Assembly (NCBI GenBank): GCA_958299035.1
Contig: CATQJL010000223.1
Span: forward strand, 80,369,322-80,433,321
Source of the DNA: Cylicocyclus nassatus
Lineage: Eukaryota > Nematoda > Chromadorea > Rhabditida > Strongylidae
Length of the DNA stretch: 64,000 bases
Direction: 5' to 3'
The notes below the pieces were generated by a model, which saw nothing but the letters and a program-made list of their open reading frames with translations, was not told the DNA's origin and did not search any database. A program made the translations under genes and the position numbers. This document shows, piece by piece, positions 23,724 through 34,732 of this stretch (positions are counted from its first letter, which is position 1; each line of letters opens with the position of its first letter).

Positions 23724-24256
23724 ATACTTGAGGCCATGTTCTCATTGTTTGAGTCGGTGTCTTTAGTAATCTGACTTGTTTCACGAAAACGACGGAGAGT
23801 CGAGGAGAAGTTTGGAACGGATTTGCTGCGCGGGCGAACGACTTGATGACTACTGCCTAGAGTGCTGTCAATTCCGTCAGCAGCTCCACCTCACCAACAT
23901 ATCATAAAAGATAGCAGTGTAGTTCCCATCCTGCCCATCCTGCCATTTTTTTTGGAAGACATAATAAATATTGGTCAGTTATGCATATTTACAGCTGGAG
24001 CAATCAAGTAGGCGCACTTCTTTCCACTTTTTAAACAGTGCTTGCTCCATAAGAATCACCTTGCAGTGACTTTGTTATACCACAGACCTACACTTACAAA
24101 TCAAGTCAGCTGAGTATAGCAACTGATAGACAATTTCAAACAAACATGTATATATTACATATTGTATATATTATATGTATGTATGTTTGTGTAGTGTATT
24201 ATATGTATAGATTACATGTAAATATAACATGTAACAACATGTATATATTTAGTTCA

Positions 24257-24872
24257 TATCTTCACTTACGAAGACCGTACGTTTTATTCGTAGATAAATG
24301 TTATAGATAGCAATCATTTACGATTGAAACAATCTATGTAACTGCTAGAGCCGCGGAAGAAGCCACGGAGCTATGCCTGGGTACATGTTTTATAATTAGA
24401 AACTGTGGCTCTCGTACATCAGTGAAACAATGGAACCAACATGGCGAGCATTGAGGACTATGAAATAACACGTATGCTAGATGCGACCAATTAAGGCAGA
24501 GGTTCGAGAAAACTGAACATTTCGGAGTCCGGATATGTTAGGTTGCTCACATTCCAAGTCTATTTTGCGAGCGCACAGCACACTGCCGCTGCCAAGAAAA
24601 CCGTTCTCGAACTCGTGCTTGTAAGGCATTCTTTCACGCCCCTCGGACAAGCTCGCGATTACCCTCCCACCGTTGGAGGGTTGAATTATAGTGCGCGGCG
24701 TACGGGCGTAAGTGACGTATGCAGCGTACGCTCGGTATTTTTCATCATAGGAGCGTACGCCGCGCAGTCTGGGTCAACTCGGAAGCGGCATGCCCACTCC
24801 TTATAAGCATGTGGCTCCTGCAACGACTCCGCGTCTTCAAGCTTGGCGTCTCCTGTTCTACTCGTCCAAACT
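24257..24872 (+). repeat. Dispersed direct repeat, copy 1 (pair 39172-39780)
   Basis: About 0.61 kb that matches 39172-39780 in the same orientation, with roughly 20 differences by eye. It starts just after GTATATAT (ACGAAGACCGTACGTTTTAT) and ends at CTACTCGTCCAAA. Both copies carry a GC-rich inverted pair (GCGCGGCGTACG...CGTACGCCGCGC). The open frames in both copies have no motif and are not called. The pair brackets the Penelope-like element. Confidence 0.75.
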
Positions 24873-24879
24873 CCAAACG

Positions 24880-26980
24880 TGTTTCGCTCGCAGTTTATTT
24901 TCCATTTTGTCACGTAATTCTGAGTCTGCATGCAAAAAATCGATATGGTTGAGTACAGCGACCTAGTTTTTCTTTGAATACTTCTGGCATTAGCGAACTC
25001 TTGCATTGCTGTGCTAAAATTTGAAGCTAATGAGTTTAAATAAACCTTTCTCTTTCTAAATTCGAACTATCCTCTTGTATTATATTATGTATTTAGTCAT
25101 ACAAACTAGCATTACAGTTTGGGATGCTATGGGATATCATAGCGAGCAACAAGTGCGTTTGGATGGAGGAAAAGAAAATAATAAATGGAATAAGAATAGA
25201 GTGAGTGACCTTAAAGTTTAGTTAGCTTTGATTACTTGTTCTTTACGCTTTGATTAGACATTTGATTCATAATATTCATCATGTTAGGTAGTTACTATTA
25301 ATAGTTGGGTGCAAATTACCAGTTGATGCTTTGTTTGATCATACCTTTTTGAATATCGTTCGATAAAATTTCTGAGTCATCCTACCTCCCAACATGCTCA
25401 CTAAATGGACATACCTCTGCCCAAATTACGATTGTGGTCCATAATAGCCTTTTGAAATGGGGCGGACATTATATGATCGTAGTGTCTTTGCGCTACGAAT
25501 ATTTGTAAACTGCAATTTCGGTCATTACTTTCACTCAATTATACACTAACCGACATGTTAACAACAGTCCAATTTGTTTACGTAGATCAAATCCGTGGCT
25601 AGCAAATCTCTGTCTGCATCGAATAGAGGTTTTGCATACCCAAGAGTCGTGAATAGATTTTGTACCGCCTGTATTTTACTCACGCCAAATGGCAGCGGAA
25701 GATTTATGATCTGTGAAGTCAACATCGGTATCAAAATTACGTGTAAGTTGAGAGCTTACTAGTAGCCAGTTAGAACGAGCGGGTTTTCTAACCAACTCCA
25801 GGTCCTCTGCCATTGCTTCCTGTTTATTGCGAAGATGGTCGATATACGACCCTAACGACATTAGCGCCGTAGAGAGCTCATTGCTAATGTTGCTGTTGGG
25901 AGGCAGGATAGAACGTAGTGTTGCGGCCACACTGGTGATGCCAAGCATAGTAATAGAATACAATGAATTTAGATAATTTACAATGATTAGACGCCTATTT
26001 GTAGCACATTCTCGCGCCACTTTTCAAAATTTGAACTAAACCGCCTTATGATCTATGACTGGGTGGTGGTGGAGCAAAGGTTGTGGAACAAAAGTTGGTT
26101 GTGGTCCACATCGGGCATCTCGTGACTTGGGGATAATGCACATAGTTACCATCTGTGGAATAGGAATGTTGCACTAGTCTCAGATCTAGACTGCCAATAA
26201 TTCATTTCTGGGTTGTTTAGTGGCAGATCATGTAACCACTCCTCTGACATTAAGAGTCGGAGGAGACATAAGGTCTTTAGGTGGTGAATTGACCAACTAC
26301 TACGTAATTATCAACATTGACTAACTAATTAACATGGGGTCTAATTGACAAGACACTTTTTTTGCAAGTAGTCCGTGTTTCATTAATTCATAGCCATTAT
26401 ATCTACAGCATATAACTTGTATACATTTTTATATTTATTTTAGATCTTACATTAGTCACTCAAACATTTACAATGCTAAACATATGCATACATTTGTTAG
26501 ACTAGTCTCACTTCAGACTTTTGGGATACTAGTAGTTACGTCATGAGTTCACCCCTCTGACATTAAGAGTCGGAAGAGACATAAGGTCTATATGGTGGCA
26601 CACTTGGCCGACTAGTATATATAATTTCAATTATCCAAAAGAATAGCATTTTGTTAGTGCCTAGAACTATCAAAAGAGATGAAATCTAGATATAGCTTTG
26701 TACTTTACGCATAACATTGCACGCTCTCATACCCCTTATTTTACAACAATTCATATGGCATTAGCTTTGGGCGCAGTAGATATTTCACTCAAATATACTA
26801 AGCTGCTAAGTACATAAGCACTTTCTATTCCTAGGAATTGTTGTAGTTGTTCTAACATTCAACACAGACACACGCACACACACATAACATACATAGATAA
26901 GCACATTTACAGATTTTGAATAACAATAGATAAGGGTACTTTAGCATTAAGAGTTAGAAGTGTTAAGCAGTATCATTAAA
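24880..26980. other. Region 5' of the Penelope-like element; one open frame
   Basis: The minus-strand frame 25676-26020 is 114 codons (starting MARECATNRRL, with a helical stretch LSTALMSLGSYIDHLRNKQE). It could be a small exon or a retroelement gag piece and is not recognised. A repeat of about 60 bp sharing CTCTGACATTAAGAGTCGGA and GAGACATAAGGTCT occurs at 26229-26290 and 26544-26610, both in plus orientation. No other feature is supported. Confidence 0.4.
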
Positions 26981-26986
26981 ATATTA

Positions 26987-27849
26987 GGGTGATCCAAAAG
27001 TAATGGGGCACCTTGATTTTTTTAAACATTCTTCAAGATTTCTTTCTGATTAGCTAAGAACGCCTAGCGTTTTTAACGCCTTTGTATAGAGTGACCTTCG
27101 CAGGTTATCTTGACAGCACCTTGCAGCAACTCACCGACATTTCTTCGAGTGGCGCTCCAAAGAAGTCAGACAGACTTTTCTGAACGCCATTCGAATTTGT
27201 GCTGCTTCACCTGATAGTCCCTCGACATATGGCATACCATTCGAAAGAGCTTTCCAAACTCTTTCTAATGATTACTTGAATATTTAAAAATTGCACATTA
27301 TTTTACACAAAAAAGGCACTTTATTCGAAAAAGTGCGGTGTTTGGCGCAGATTTTCAGGCTAAAATTCATTTGGGACACAATTTTTTGAAAATGAGACAA
27401 GTCGAAGTAATCTGCATATGTGTGGATAGAGCGTAAAATGCACTATCGGAAAGCAACTGTTAAGGTTGAGCTTATTCAATTACTTTGATGAAAGAATAAG
27501 TAACATATCTCTTGATACTCAATGCTATATCTTCTGTTCTAAAGCTTTGGGACCACCGACCTATCGTGGATTTGGTGACAGTCCCCTCACCTGCTGCGCA
27601 CGTATCTCTGGTAGGCTCACTTGTTTTACTGCGGCGTTGCTGCTCAAAGTTCAAAATTACTTGAAGTGGTGAGCTTCAGTTTTAAGCGCTTATAGAATTA
27701 ACGCCATGTGACAGTGCCCAACTATAGACCTCGATCAGAAGGTTTTGTTATGTATACTAACATCTGCCAAAACTTGGACTTCCAATTAGCTTTTCTATTT
27801 GAGAAAACTGCATTTATTCTCTAGCTGCCCCATTACTTTTGGATCACCC
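26987..27849. mobile_element. MITE with GGGTGATC TIRs (diverged copy)
   Basis: Left end GGGTGATCCAAAAGTAATGG; the right end is its exact reverse complement. TA lies on each side (26985-26986 and 27850-27851). It is 863 bp long, nearly the same length as the copies at 42185 and 50936, and shares the inner block ACCATTCGAAAGAGCT. It is more diverged than those two are from each other. Confidence 0.75.
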
Positions 27850-27964
27850 TAATAATTCAACTGTCAACTTGAACCTTTTATACCGCCCATTACTTTAGCT
27901 ACATAATAAGGTACACATGCGCGATATATAGCTTTGAAACAATCTAGTTATCGCTGTGCTTCTA

Positions 27965-30466
27965 CTCAATACCTTTTTGAATTTACATGAGCAAATTCGG
28001 GAGAACCCTGGCGTGGTATTGGGCTCTGCATCCGATGCGGTTTACACCACGGATAACGCTCCCCAGCGATGAAGAGGCTGGGCCTAGCCCTGGAGGAAAA
28101 ATACTCCTCCAAAAGGAAACTGCATAAGAGTCTTGGACAGACCGCCTCGGACTCAATGGATATAGGTCTGCTAACAATCAAAATACCACTAATAATGTTT
28201 GTTATATGTCGTCCACGTCAACATATATAGGTGGAGGCGACCATCTGAGACTAGTCAATATTCCTAATAGTAATGAAAGTAGGGGTAATAAAAGTAAAAG
28301 AAATCGATGTAACATATGTGACAAAATACGATTTGCTAATTATGTAACTAGCACAACCACAAATTATTATTTCAAAACTAATAAACCAAGCACCGCTAAT
28401 TGCGACTCAATGAATGTTGTGTACCTGTTAACATGTGGGACATGTAACTTGCAATATGTCGGAGAAACTAAGCAAAGATTAAGGGCAAGAATTAATCAAC
28501 ATAAGAGAAGTTTTAGTAAACTGAATCTAAACACGTTCATGGTAGAGCATTATAGAAAAACCCTAAATGATCCCAATAACTTCACTATTGAAATTCTAGA
28601 TTTTTCTAGTGAACGGGATGATGTCAAACAATGCTTAAGAGAAAAAGAACTACAGTGGATCAAGTATCTAATGACGGCATTTCCTTTTGGTTTTAATGAC
28701 CAGATAAAAGGACCATTAACCCACTGGAAAAGAAAGAACACCCTTTTTTCACATGCCCAATACAAAATGGAAGATATAGAGGGAAGAAAAGGAGGTTTAG
28801 GAAGAAAAGACTATGTATAGATAAAACTGAATATATTGTTACCGGAATAAATGAGCTCAATAGTAACGCGCTTTATACCTTTTTCAGAACTCTAAATAAA
28901 TACGATATCCAAAGATTGATTGACTACACGTTTGCCTCCACATTCCAAAACTTGCAATTTGAGCACAAATATAAAATACTAGCCCTTCTAGCGCATCCTT
29001 TTTGGAATAGAGACATTAAAGAAAGAAATAATAGTATACAGCTGACCACTACTATACCTTATTTAGGTGAGATTATAGAAAAACTGAATCTTCGTGGAAT
29101 ATGCAATTGTAACGCGGTCAAACAAATCCTAGTCCAACATACACAACGAGCAGATGTAGCTGATAAAGCCCAGTTTGTTATTAGGTATAAATTGGATAAA
29201 CCTATAGGAGTACAAATATGCAATTTTAATAGCTTTTTGAAAAAATTAGATACCAATAGCGTAAGAGACCTAGAAAATAATCCATGCGTGTGTGACAGGT
29301 ACCCAGCATTTATTGATAGTAATCCGAAGCACATATGTACGGGTAATCTTGACATAATAGAAGATACTAAGCTCAAAAACTTAGAAAAGGTACTAAGTAT
29401 AGAATTTATTATAGAATTTAAAAAAATGGCGTTAATTTAGTAGTAGATGAGTTAGTACGTAATATAGTTGCGAAAATAGTCAATCTAACAAAAGTTAATA
29501 CTACGACCGCTAACACTCTCTTGTTAGAGGTCGGAAGATATGTTAAAAATCGCCTCAAACCGAAATTATTTTCATTATACAATAATAAACTTATAGAAGG
29601 AGATGACTATAACTATAGTAGCTTATCTTCTATTCATAAACACTTTGTTATTACCCTTTAGACAAAGCCAGTTCTAATTTTTGTGTAATATGTAAGAAAC
29701 TTTACATGCATATGCTAAAACAAGAAATGGAAAGAATGGGAGCGGGTGAAAATACGTACGTACAAACGCCATTTGATTTAGAAGAAGTAAACAGGATACA
29801 ATGTAACAAATTGAACGGGTTGGGCATTGAAAACACAGATGATTACATAGAAATACCAAGGATATATGGAATTCTTAAATGCATAAAGATCCTATCAAGT
29901 TTAGATTTATAACTGGAGCCAAATGAAGTACTTTGAAACCATTGACAAATTTCTTACAAATAATACTATCTCACTTTCCTAAACATTTTCGTAACTACTG
30001 TAACGTCATCAAGCTAAGAACCAACGTTAAGCACCTTTGGGCGATTGATAACAGTAGACAAGTCATACAGGAACTTACTAGTAACACTAGTCATTTGGAA
30101 ATCTATTCGGCAGATTTTTCTAGTCTATTCACTGATCTACCTCATAATGTCGTAAGAACCAGCCTCGAAAAACTCATTCTATTATGTATGAAAGGATATA
30201 AGTTTGTCCTTTACAACGGCAAGGTTCAATACTCCAATGAAACGAAGGGTAAAGGTAAACATTACCAAGTAGAGGACATATTATACATGTTAGATGTATT
30301 ATTGGAATATAGCTATGTATATTTTGCAGGGAAGGTGTACAAGCAAGTTAGGGGAATACCAGAAGGGGCGTCCTGTAGTCCACAAATAGCAGATCTTACT
30401 TTAGCACACATGGAATATTCTTTTATCAGAAAACAAATGACGGGTAGAAACAGTAACATATACGTA
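27965..30466 (+). pseudogene. Penelope-like ORF, 5' part: GIY-YIG and RT motifs up to the palm
   Basis: Coding similarity starts about 27,965 (HEQIRENPGVVLGS), passes through ATG at 28069 (MKRLGLALEEKYSS) and shifts frame near 28,160. The frame 28206-28820 has CNIC, then VYLLTCGTCNLQYVGETKQR at codons 72-91, the GIY and YIG halves plus the following Arg. Further on comes WIKYLMTAFPFGFND. The next frame, 28916-29440, has a Cys-rich segment NNPCVCDRYPAF, then HICTG. After more frameshifts, RT motifs follow: IPRIYGILK near 29,857, ADFSSLFTDLPH near 30,110 and VRGIPEGASCSPQIADLTLA near 30,350. The frame ends at NIYV, exactly at the insertion border. At least four frameshifts or stops occur. Confidence 0.75.
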
Positions 30467-31267
30467 CTCAGACAATCGATCGGACCCCTCCGCCGGACCC
30501 TCGGAAACTGCCAGGGTCGCGCCGGACCCAGTTGACCAATGAGAGAAGTGCAAATGGGCGGTCCATCGCGGTGGCATCACTGGCAGGCAAATGGGAGGCT
30601 TCTCCGGCCCTGCTGCAAAGGTCCGCCATTTCTCCGGCGCGACTCTGCCAGATTTGACGGACTCCGCGCCGCAGAGGTCTGCGCGGCGCGTGTCCGCCAA
30701 ATTTGGAAGACACGCGCCGGAAAAAATCGGAGGGGTCCGGAGCAGAAATGGGAGGTATCCGGAGCAGAAAATGGGGGGTATCCGGAGCAGAAAATAGGGG
30801 GTATCCGGAGCAGAAGATGGGGGGTATCCGGAGCAGAAAATAGGGGGTATCCGCCGGAGAAATGGGAGGTATCCGGAGCAGGCTGCGTATCGATTTGGCG
30901 CGTAGCAAGCAAACGTATAACTCCACGGTGATGAGTCCTCTGTTTACGCTCTTTGTCCATATTTTAGTCGCCGTTTCTTTGATTCTGTTGTTTTTGCGCG
31001 TTTCTTTACCGTTTTTTCCTTTTCCGCGTTGCTCTTCGTCGCGTTGGCGTTTATGTTGCTGTAAGTTCCTCGTTTTCAGGTTTATGTTTGAAATTTTCGT
31101 GCGGTTGCACTCAATCACCTTCAGTGTTTGGCTCTTTCCGACTTGCTGAGACATCGTAGACTATTGATGGAGTGGTTTTTGTGATTAATTCTGGATTTTC
31201 GAAACAATGAGGTTAGTTGCGCAACTATCTAGTGTTGTTGTGATGAAAGTATCGTCTAAATAATCCG
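30467..31267 (+). repeat. Left terminal inverted repeat of the 7.86-kb element
   Basis: Reverse complement of 37520-38322, nearly colinear over about 800 bp. It contains a GC-rich outer third (GCGCGGCGCGTGTCCGCC), a minisatellite (30733-30887) and an AT-rich inner third ending AAATAATCCG. Long open frames on both strands in the two arms are by-products of the repeats. Confidence 0.85.
30733..30887 (+). repeat. Minisatellite inside the TIR, unit about 23 bp
   Basis: About six tandem units of TATCCGGAGCAGAAAATGGG, followed by G residues, with A/G variation. The right arm has the same array inverted (about 37,910-38,060), with a different arrangement of variants. Subterminal repeats of this kind are common transposase-binding arrays in large DNA transposons. 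Confidence 0.75.
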
Positions 31268-33172
31268 TGTTGTTGTTCCGTGTCACACAGTGCTTACCAG
31301 CCTGGCTAACGAGCGTTTTATGCAAAGAATATACCTTTAGGTAGAAAAAGATATAAAGGATGCATCTTTGGTAGGATAGGTAGTTTTTTGTTTTTGAACT
31401 GCGATACTCGAAAACGCTTTGCACACGTTACACAGGCTCAAACATGTTTGCTCTCTGATTTCCAAGATTGTTACATCCAAGATAAATTAGAGCACATGTT
31501 TCAACTTGTTAATTACACGTGTCCAAAGCTTTTCGAGGTTGTCTCACACGAAACGATAATCATTTCATTCCTTTACCGTAGATATATCCACCATTTGCAA
31601 CTGATGCCAACTGCGTTAATCAAGCTGCTGTACAATAACTTGCTTTGTAGGCATAAGTTGTAATCGCTCATATCGCGAATTCACTATGAATGCGGGTTTG
31701 AACTTGTCGCCGAATGCAAATTTATTTTCCGCGGCGCGAAGTTGGCGTAATCAAACCATTATTTGGTTTTTTCTTCCTTCCTTTCATTCACATTCTTAAC
31801 AGCAAGCTTTGAAAAATTGCTTTTCCAAGCACTTTCCGCAATCAAATCTAGGAAGGAACATAAAGCACGTTTTTCAAAAGAGTTCTGACTAATCACTCCT
31901 CTTTGTAGACGTCTTCTAGCTGATATAACCGCTTCGTTTTCTTCTTTATCCTTTGTGCCTACTTCAGTTGGTAAGGGCTACGCTTGCAGTTCTGGCTTAT
32001 CCCATATCATCGGCAGTCCGTCGTCCTTATGGTTATTTTAGAGCTGCTTCTTGCAAACTTCATCTATCTTCATCGATCGTTCACTTCATTATTCACAATC
32101 GTTTCTGGTTCAAGTTTCTTTGAATAAAGCAAGTTTTTAGCATGGACTACTTGTTGGATCGGTATTTGTTCGATAACTTGCCTTTCACAGTCTCGCCTGA
32201 AACTAGGAAAGGTATAGGTCAGAAAGCTGTCACCATGGTCCAGGTGAGGTTTTGTACCGTGTTACGGTGAGGTCTTTAGTGAGTTTTTGGAAAGCTCTTT
32301 TCTTTTACTTTATCAAATATCAAATAAGCCTATCGTCATGGCGGTCGGTATCTATACACATGGATTGCCGTAATTGTACATGCGTTTGCCATCGAAACAC
32401 TAGCTATCTCTGTACCAGAATTGAATCTTTATTGGCATGCACAGGTATTTATCTTTCTTCTCAGCAACACTCGACTTCATAATTATCCTGTTTAGGGGAT
32501 GTTGAGCTTTTTTGGAATGAGAGTTCCTCTCTATGCCCTTTTTAGATTTCATCAAATGTTTCTCTACACATCCTATGTCCTTGTTAGCAGGTATCTCATG
32601 TACAGGGCTTTTCAACCTGAGAGTCGCAAGTTTCGCTTGCGCGGCTCCTCCAACGCGGCCGCCTCGCTCAGGCCGCGCGCGGCGTTTGCTGCGTATCCCC
32701 CGGATTTCGCCAAGCTTCAGTCGACGCGCAGCCAGCGCCACGAACGCTGCGCGGACCTAAGCGTGGCGTCCTAGCGGGGCGGGTGGGACACTCAGGTTGT
32801 AAAGCCCTGTACACATTTATTAGTCCACAGAATTTTCATACATTTTTTACTAGCGGGAAAATCTTCCGATCAAAATTGTAGACGTAAACTTTAACGGATA
32901 ACGGTTAAGAGTTTCTGCACGGTCCTGTTTTTCGAACAGCTTGTGAAGGGGGGCGCCTACCCCGTTCCCCCCCCCCCCCCCCCCGACTTGTTGCTTCATT
33001 AAAAATTGATCGCTGGTTAATCCTTCTTCAACTTTTTTCACCAATACAGGTCAAGTCAGCTCAGGCCTTATAACAGTAACAGTAATTTCAGTCTTGGATA
33101 GAAATCACTTCTAAGTTCCCCTTGTCCACTTTGGTGATTGTGAGCGTAAATTTATATTTATTGCCATTTCAG
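31268..33172. other. Inner segment of the TIR element, no supported gene
   Basis: AT-rich; the 91-codon frame at 31388-31663 has no motif. It contains the GC-rich MITE at 32603-32809 and a C-homopolymer of about 18 bases near 32,967-32,984. Confidence 0.4.
32603..32809. mobile_element. Short GC-rich MITE with CAGGGCTTT TIRs
   Basis: Left end CAGGGCTTTTCAACCTGAGA; the right end reads CTCAGGTTGTAAAGCCCTG. TA lies on each side (32601-32602 and 32810-32811). About 207 bp and strongly GC-rich, unlike its surroundings. Confidence 0.7.
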
Positions 33173-33663
33173 AATGCGCCTACCTTGGTGGGATGAAGGG
33201 CCTGCAGTTGGCCTGAGTTCTGTGATGCTTCAATTACCATTCCGTATGTTAGGTACGAAATTGCTGTGGTGGACGTGGCACGATACTGATTCAACGATTG
33301 AAGACAGTTCTTTTTTCGTCTTTTCTTGGTGTCCTCGATTTTCCACATGCATACAGAATGTTCTGGACTCCATGGAGCTCTTTATACTTTTATGCCGCAT
33401 GTGCTTGTTCTTTTGTATGGATGCTCCGACTAACTAGACGCTTGTTGCTTGAAAAGGAGTATGACTGGATGAAGTAAGCGGTCATCTAATGTAAGGTGAG
33501 CTGGAATTTAAAACGCGCCATCTTCAGATTCCCAAAGGAGTTGACATGCTCCTTTCTAACTGGAGTACTGTCGTACTGGCTAGGAACCGCACAGTTTGTC
33601 TGTTTTGTTTCATGTTGCACAGAATGCTTTTTTGATCTTTTTGTCATTTTTTTACCATGTTAA
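33173..33663 (+). pseudogene. 5' fragment of a multi-pass membrane protein gene
   Basis: Three exon-like blocks: 33173-33307, 33357-33473 and 33528-33663. The first follows a strong acceptor (TTGCCATTTCAG), with ATG one base later, which fits trans-splicing. It encodes MRLPWWDEGPAVGLSS, then FRMLGTKLLWWTWHDTD. The second gives MFWTPWSSLYFYAACACSFV and ends in a good donor (AA|GTAAGC). The third continues in phase with FPKELTCSFLTGVLSYWLGT and more hydrophobic sequence. The second intron is canonical. The first is not: to keep frame it would have to start TTCTTT, one G short of AG|GTTCTT. The reading then runs into non-homologous DNA. From memory, similar WWTWHDTD...PW segments occur in a nematode membrane family annotated DUF7802; this is unchecked. 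Best seen as a captured or broken gene inside the TIR element. Confidence 0.5.
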
Positions 33664-33808
33664 AACCATATGCTTATACTGTGGTGTTACAAGGTTCTTT
33701 TTGCAACTAGGAAATTAGTTTTTCTTTCAATATTCTTATCTCTAACTCCTAGTATGGTTTTTGTAATATGAATTAACTGTTGTACGTATGCTGGAGATAG
33801 ATAGATAG

Positions 33809-34570
33809 ATTTTTCGAAAGTTTGAAAAATTTGAAATAAATGTCTTATCTCTTCGTTCTTTCTTCTATCTTCTATCCACAAACGCTAGGGGTGAGAGGGA
33901 GGGGGTAGAGTACGGGGTGAGGGTCGCGCTAAACTCCTACCCGGGGGGGGGTCCTATTCGGCTTATTTGGGTGGGGTTTAGAGACAAAATTGGGGTTTGG
34001 AGCTTAAAGGCAGCGTCCAGGCAAGTCTGGACCTATGGGGATTTTACATGGAAAGTACTTTTGGGGCCCTAACTAAGGCACTGCCGAAGCAGCAGTTCAG
34101 GTAGTGCTCTAATGGCGGAGATATTCCCCTCGAAATAGACCCCCCGTGAACGTATTCGCATGGATTCATGGCAGTTTCGCGCCAGGATCCACGCTTTGCG
34201 CCATGAATCCATGCGAAACACGGTCGCGGGGTCCGGTTTCGAGCAGAATATCTCAGGCGTTAGAGCACTACTTGAGCTGCCGGTTGGGTAGTGGCTTAGT
34301 TAGGGCCCCAAAAGTACTTTCCATGTAAAATCCCCATAGGTCCAAACTTGCCTGGACGCTGCCTTTAAGCTCCAAACCCCAATTTTGTCTCTAAACCCCA
34401 CCCAAATAAGCCGAATAGGACCCCCTCCCCCCCGGGTAGGAGTTTAGCGCGACCCTCACCCCGTTACTCTACCCCCTCCCTCTCACCCCTAGCGTTTTTG
34501 GATAGAAGATAGAAGAAAGAACGAAGAGATAAGACATTTATTTCAAATTTTTCAAACTTCTTCGAAAAAT
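33809..34570. mobile_element. Long palindromic foldback (about 380-bp arms)
   Basis: Outer arms TTTTTCGAAAGTTTGAAAAA and its near reverse complement at 34,545-34,570. The arms pair almost base for base to a centre near 34,185. Inner landmarks occurring once per arm in inverted orientation are AAAGGCAGCGTCC, TAACTAAGCCACT-like sequence and GCATGGATTCATGGC. A nested AGGCAGCGTCC...GGACGCTGCCT pair (34,010-34,370) resembles the TIRs of the MITE at 49179. Confidence 0.85.
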
Positions 34571-34732
34571 CATCTTATATCGTAAATCATTTCACACCCA
34601 CTGGTGTAAAAGAATGAACCTTTCCAACCAAACAACAGATACTCTCTTGCTGTGTTCCTGAATGTGATGTCACCCGTGAGCAAAAGCATATAAAAAGCTA
34701 CAAAGTCGTTGAGGAATATACATTTAGATGCT

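Larger units (their letters stand above)
21830..24250. other. Intergenic with hairpins and a microsatellite
   Basis: No gene is supported. It contains the inverted repeat at 22395-22696, the hairpin at 23598-23723 and an (AC)TATATGTAT-rich microsatellite at about 24,145-24,250. The 109-codon frame at 21905-22234 is proline-rich and without a motif. Confidence 0.5.

Noticed and set aside
24543..24806. Open frames shared by the two 0.61-kb direct repeats
   Set aside because: Frames are not kept between copies (a two-base difference shifts them), and there is no motif, so they are not a gene.
26229..26620. CRISPR-like direct repeats
   Set aside because: Only two long, diverged copies with about 250 bp between them in a eukaryotic context; not an array.
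28060..28135. Possible hammerhead near the 5' part of the Penelope-like element (GCGATGAAG...GGAGGAAA)
   Set aside because: The CTGATGA core is not intact, and the same bases read well as coding (MKRLGLALEEKYSS).
30468..31154. 228-codon minus-strand frame with repeated FSAPDTP-like units
   Set aside because: Translation of the TIR minisatellite; the same occurs mirrored in the other arm. Not a repeat protein.
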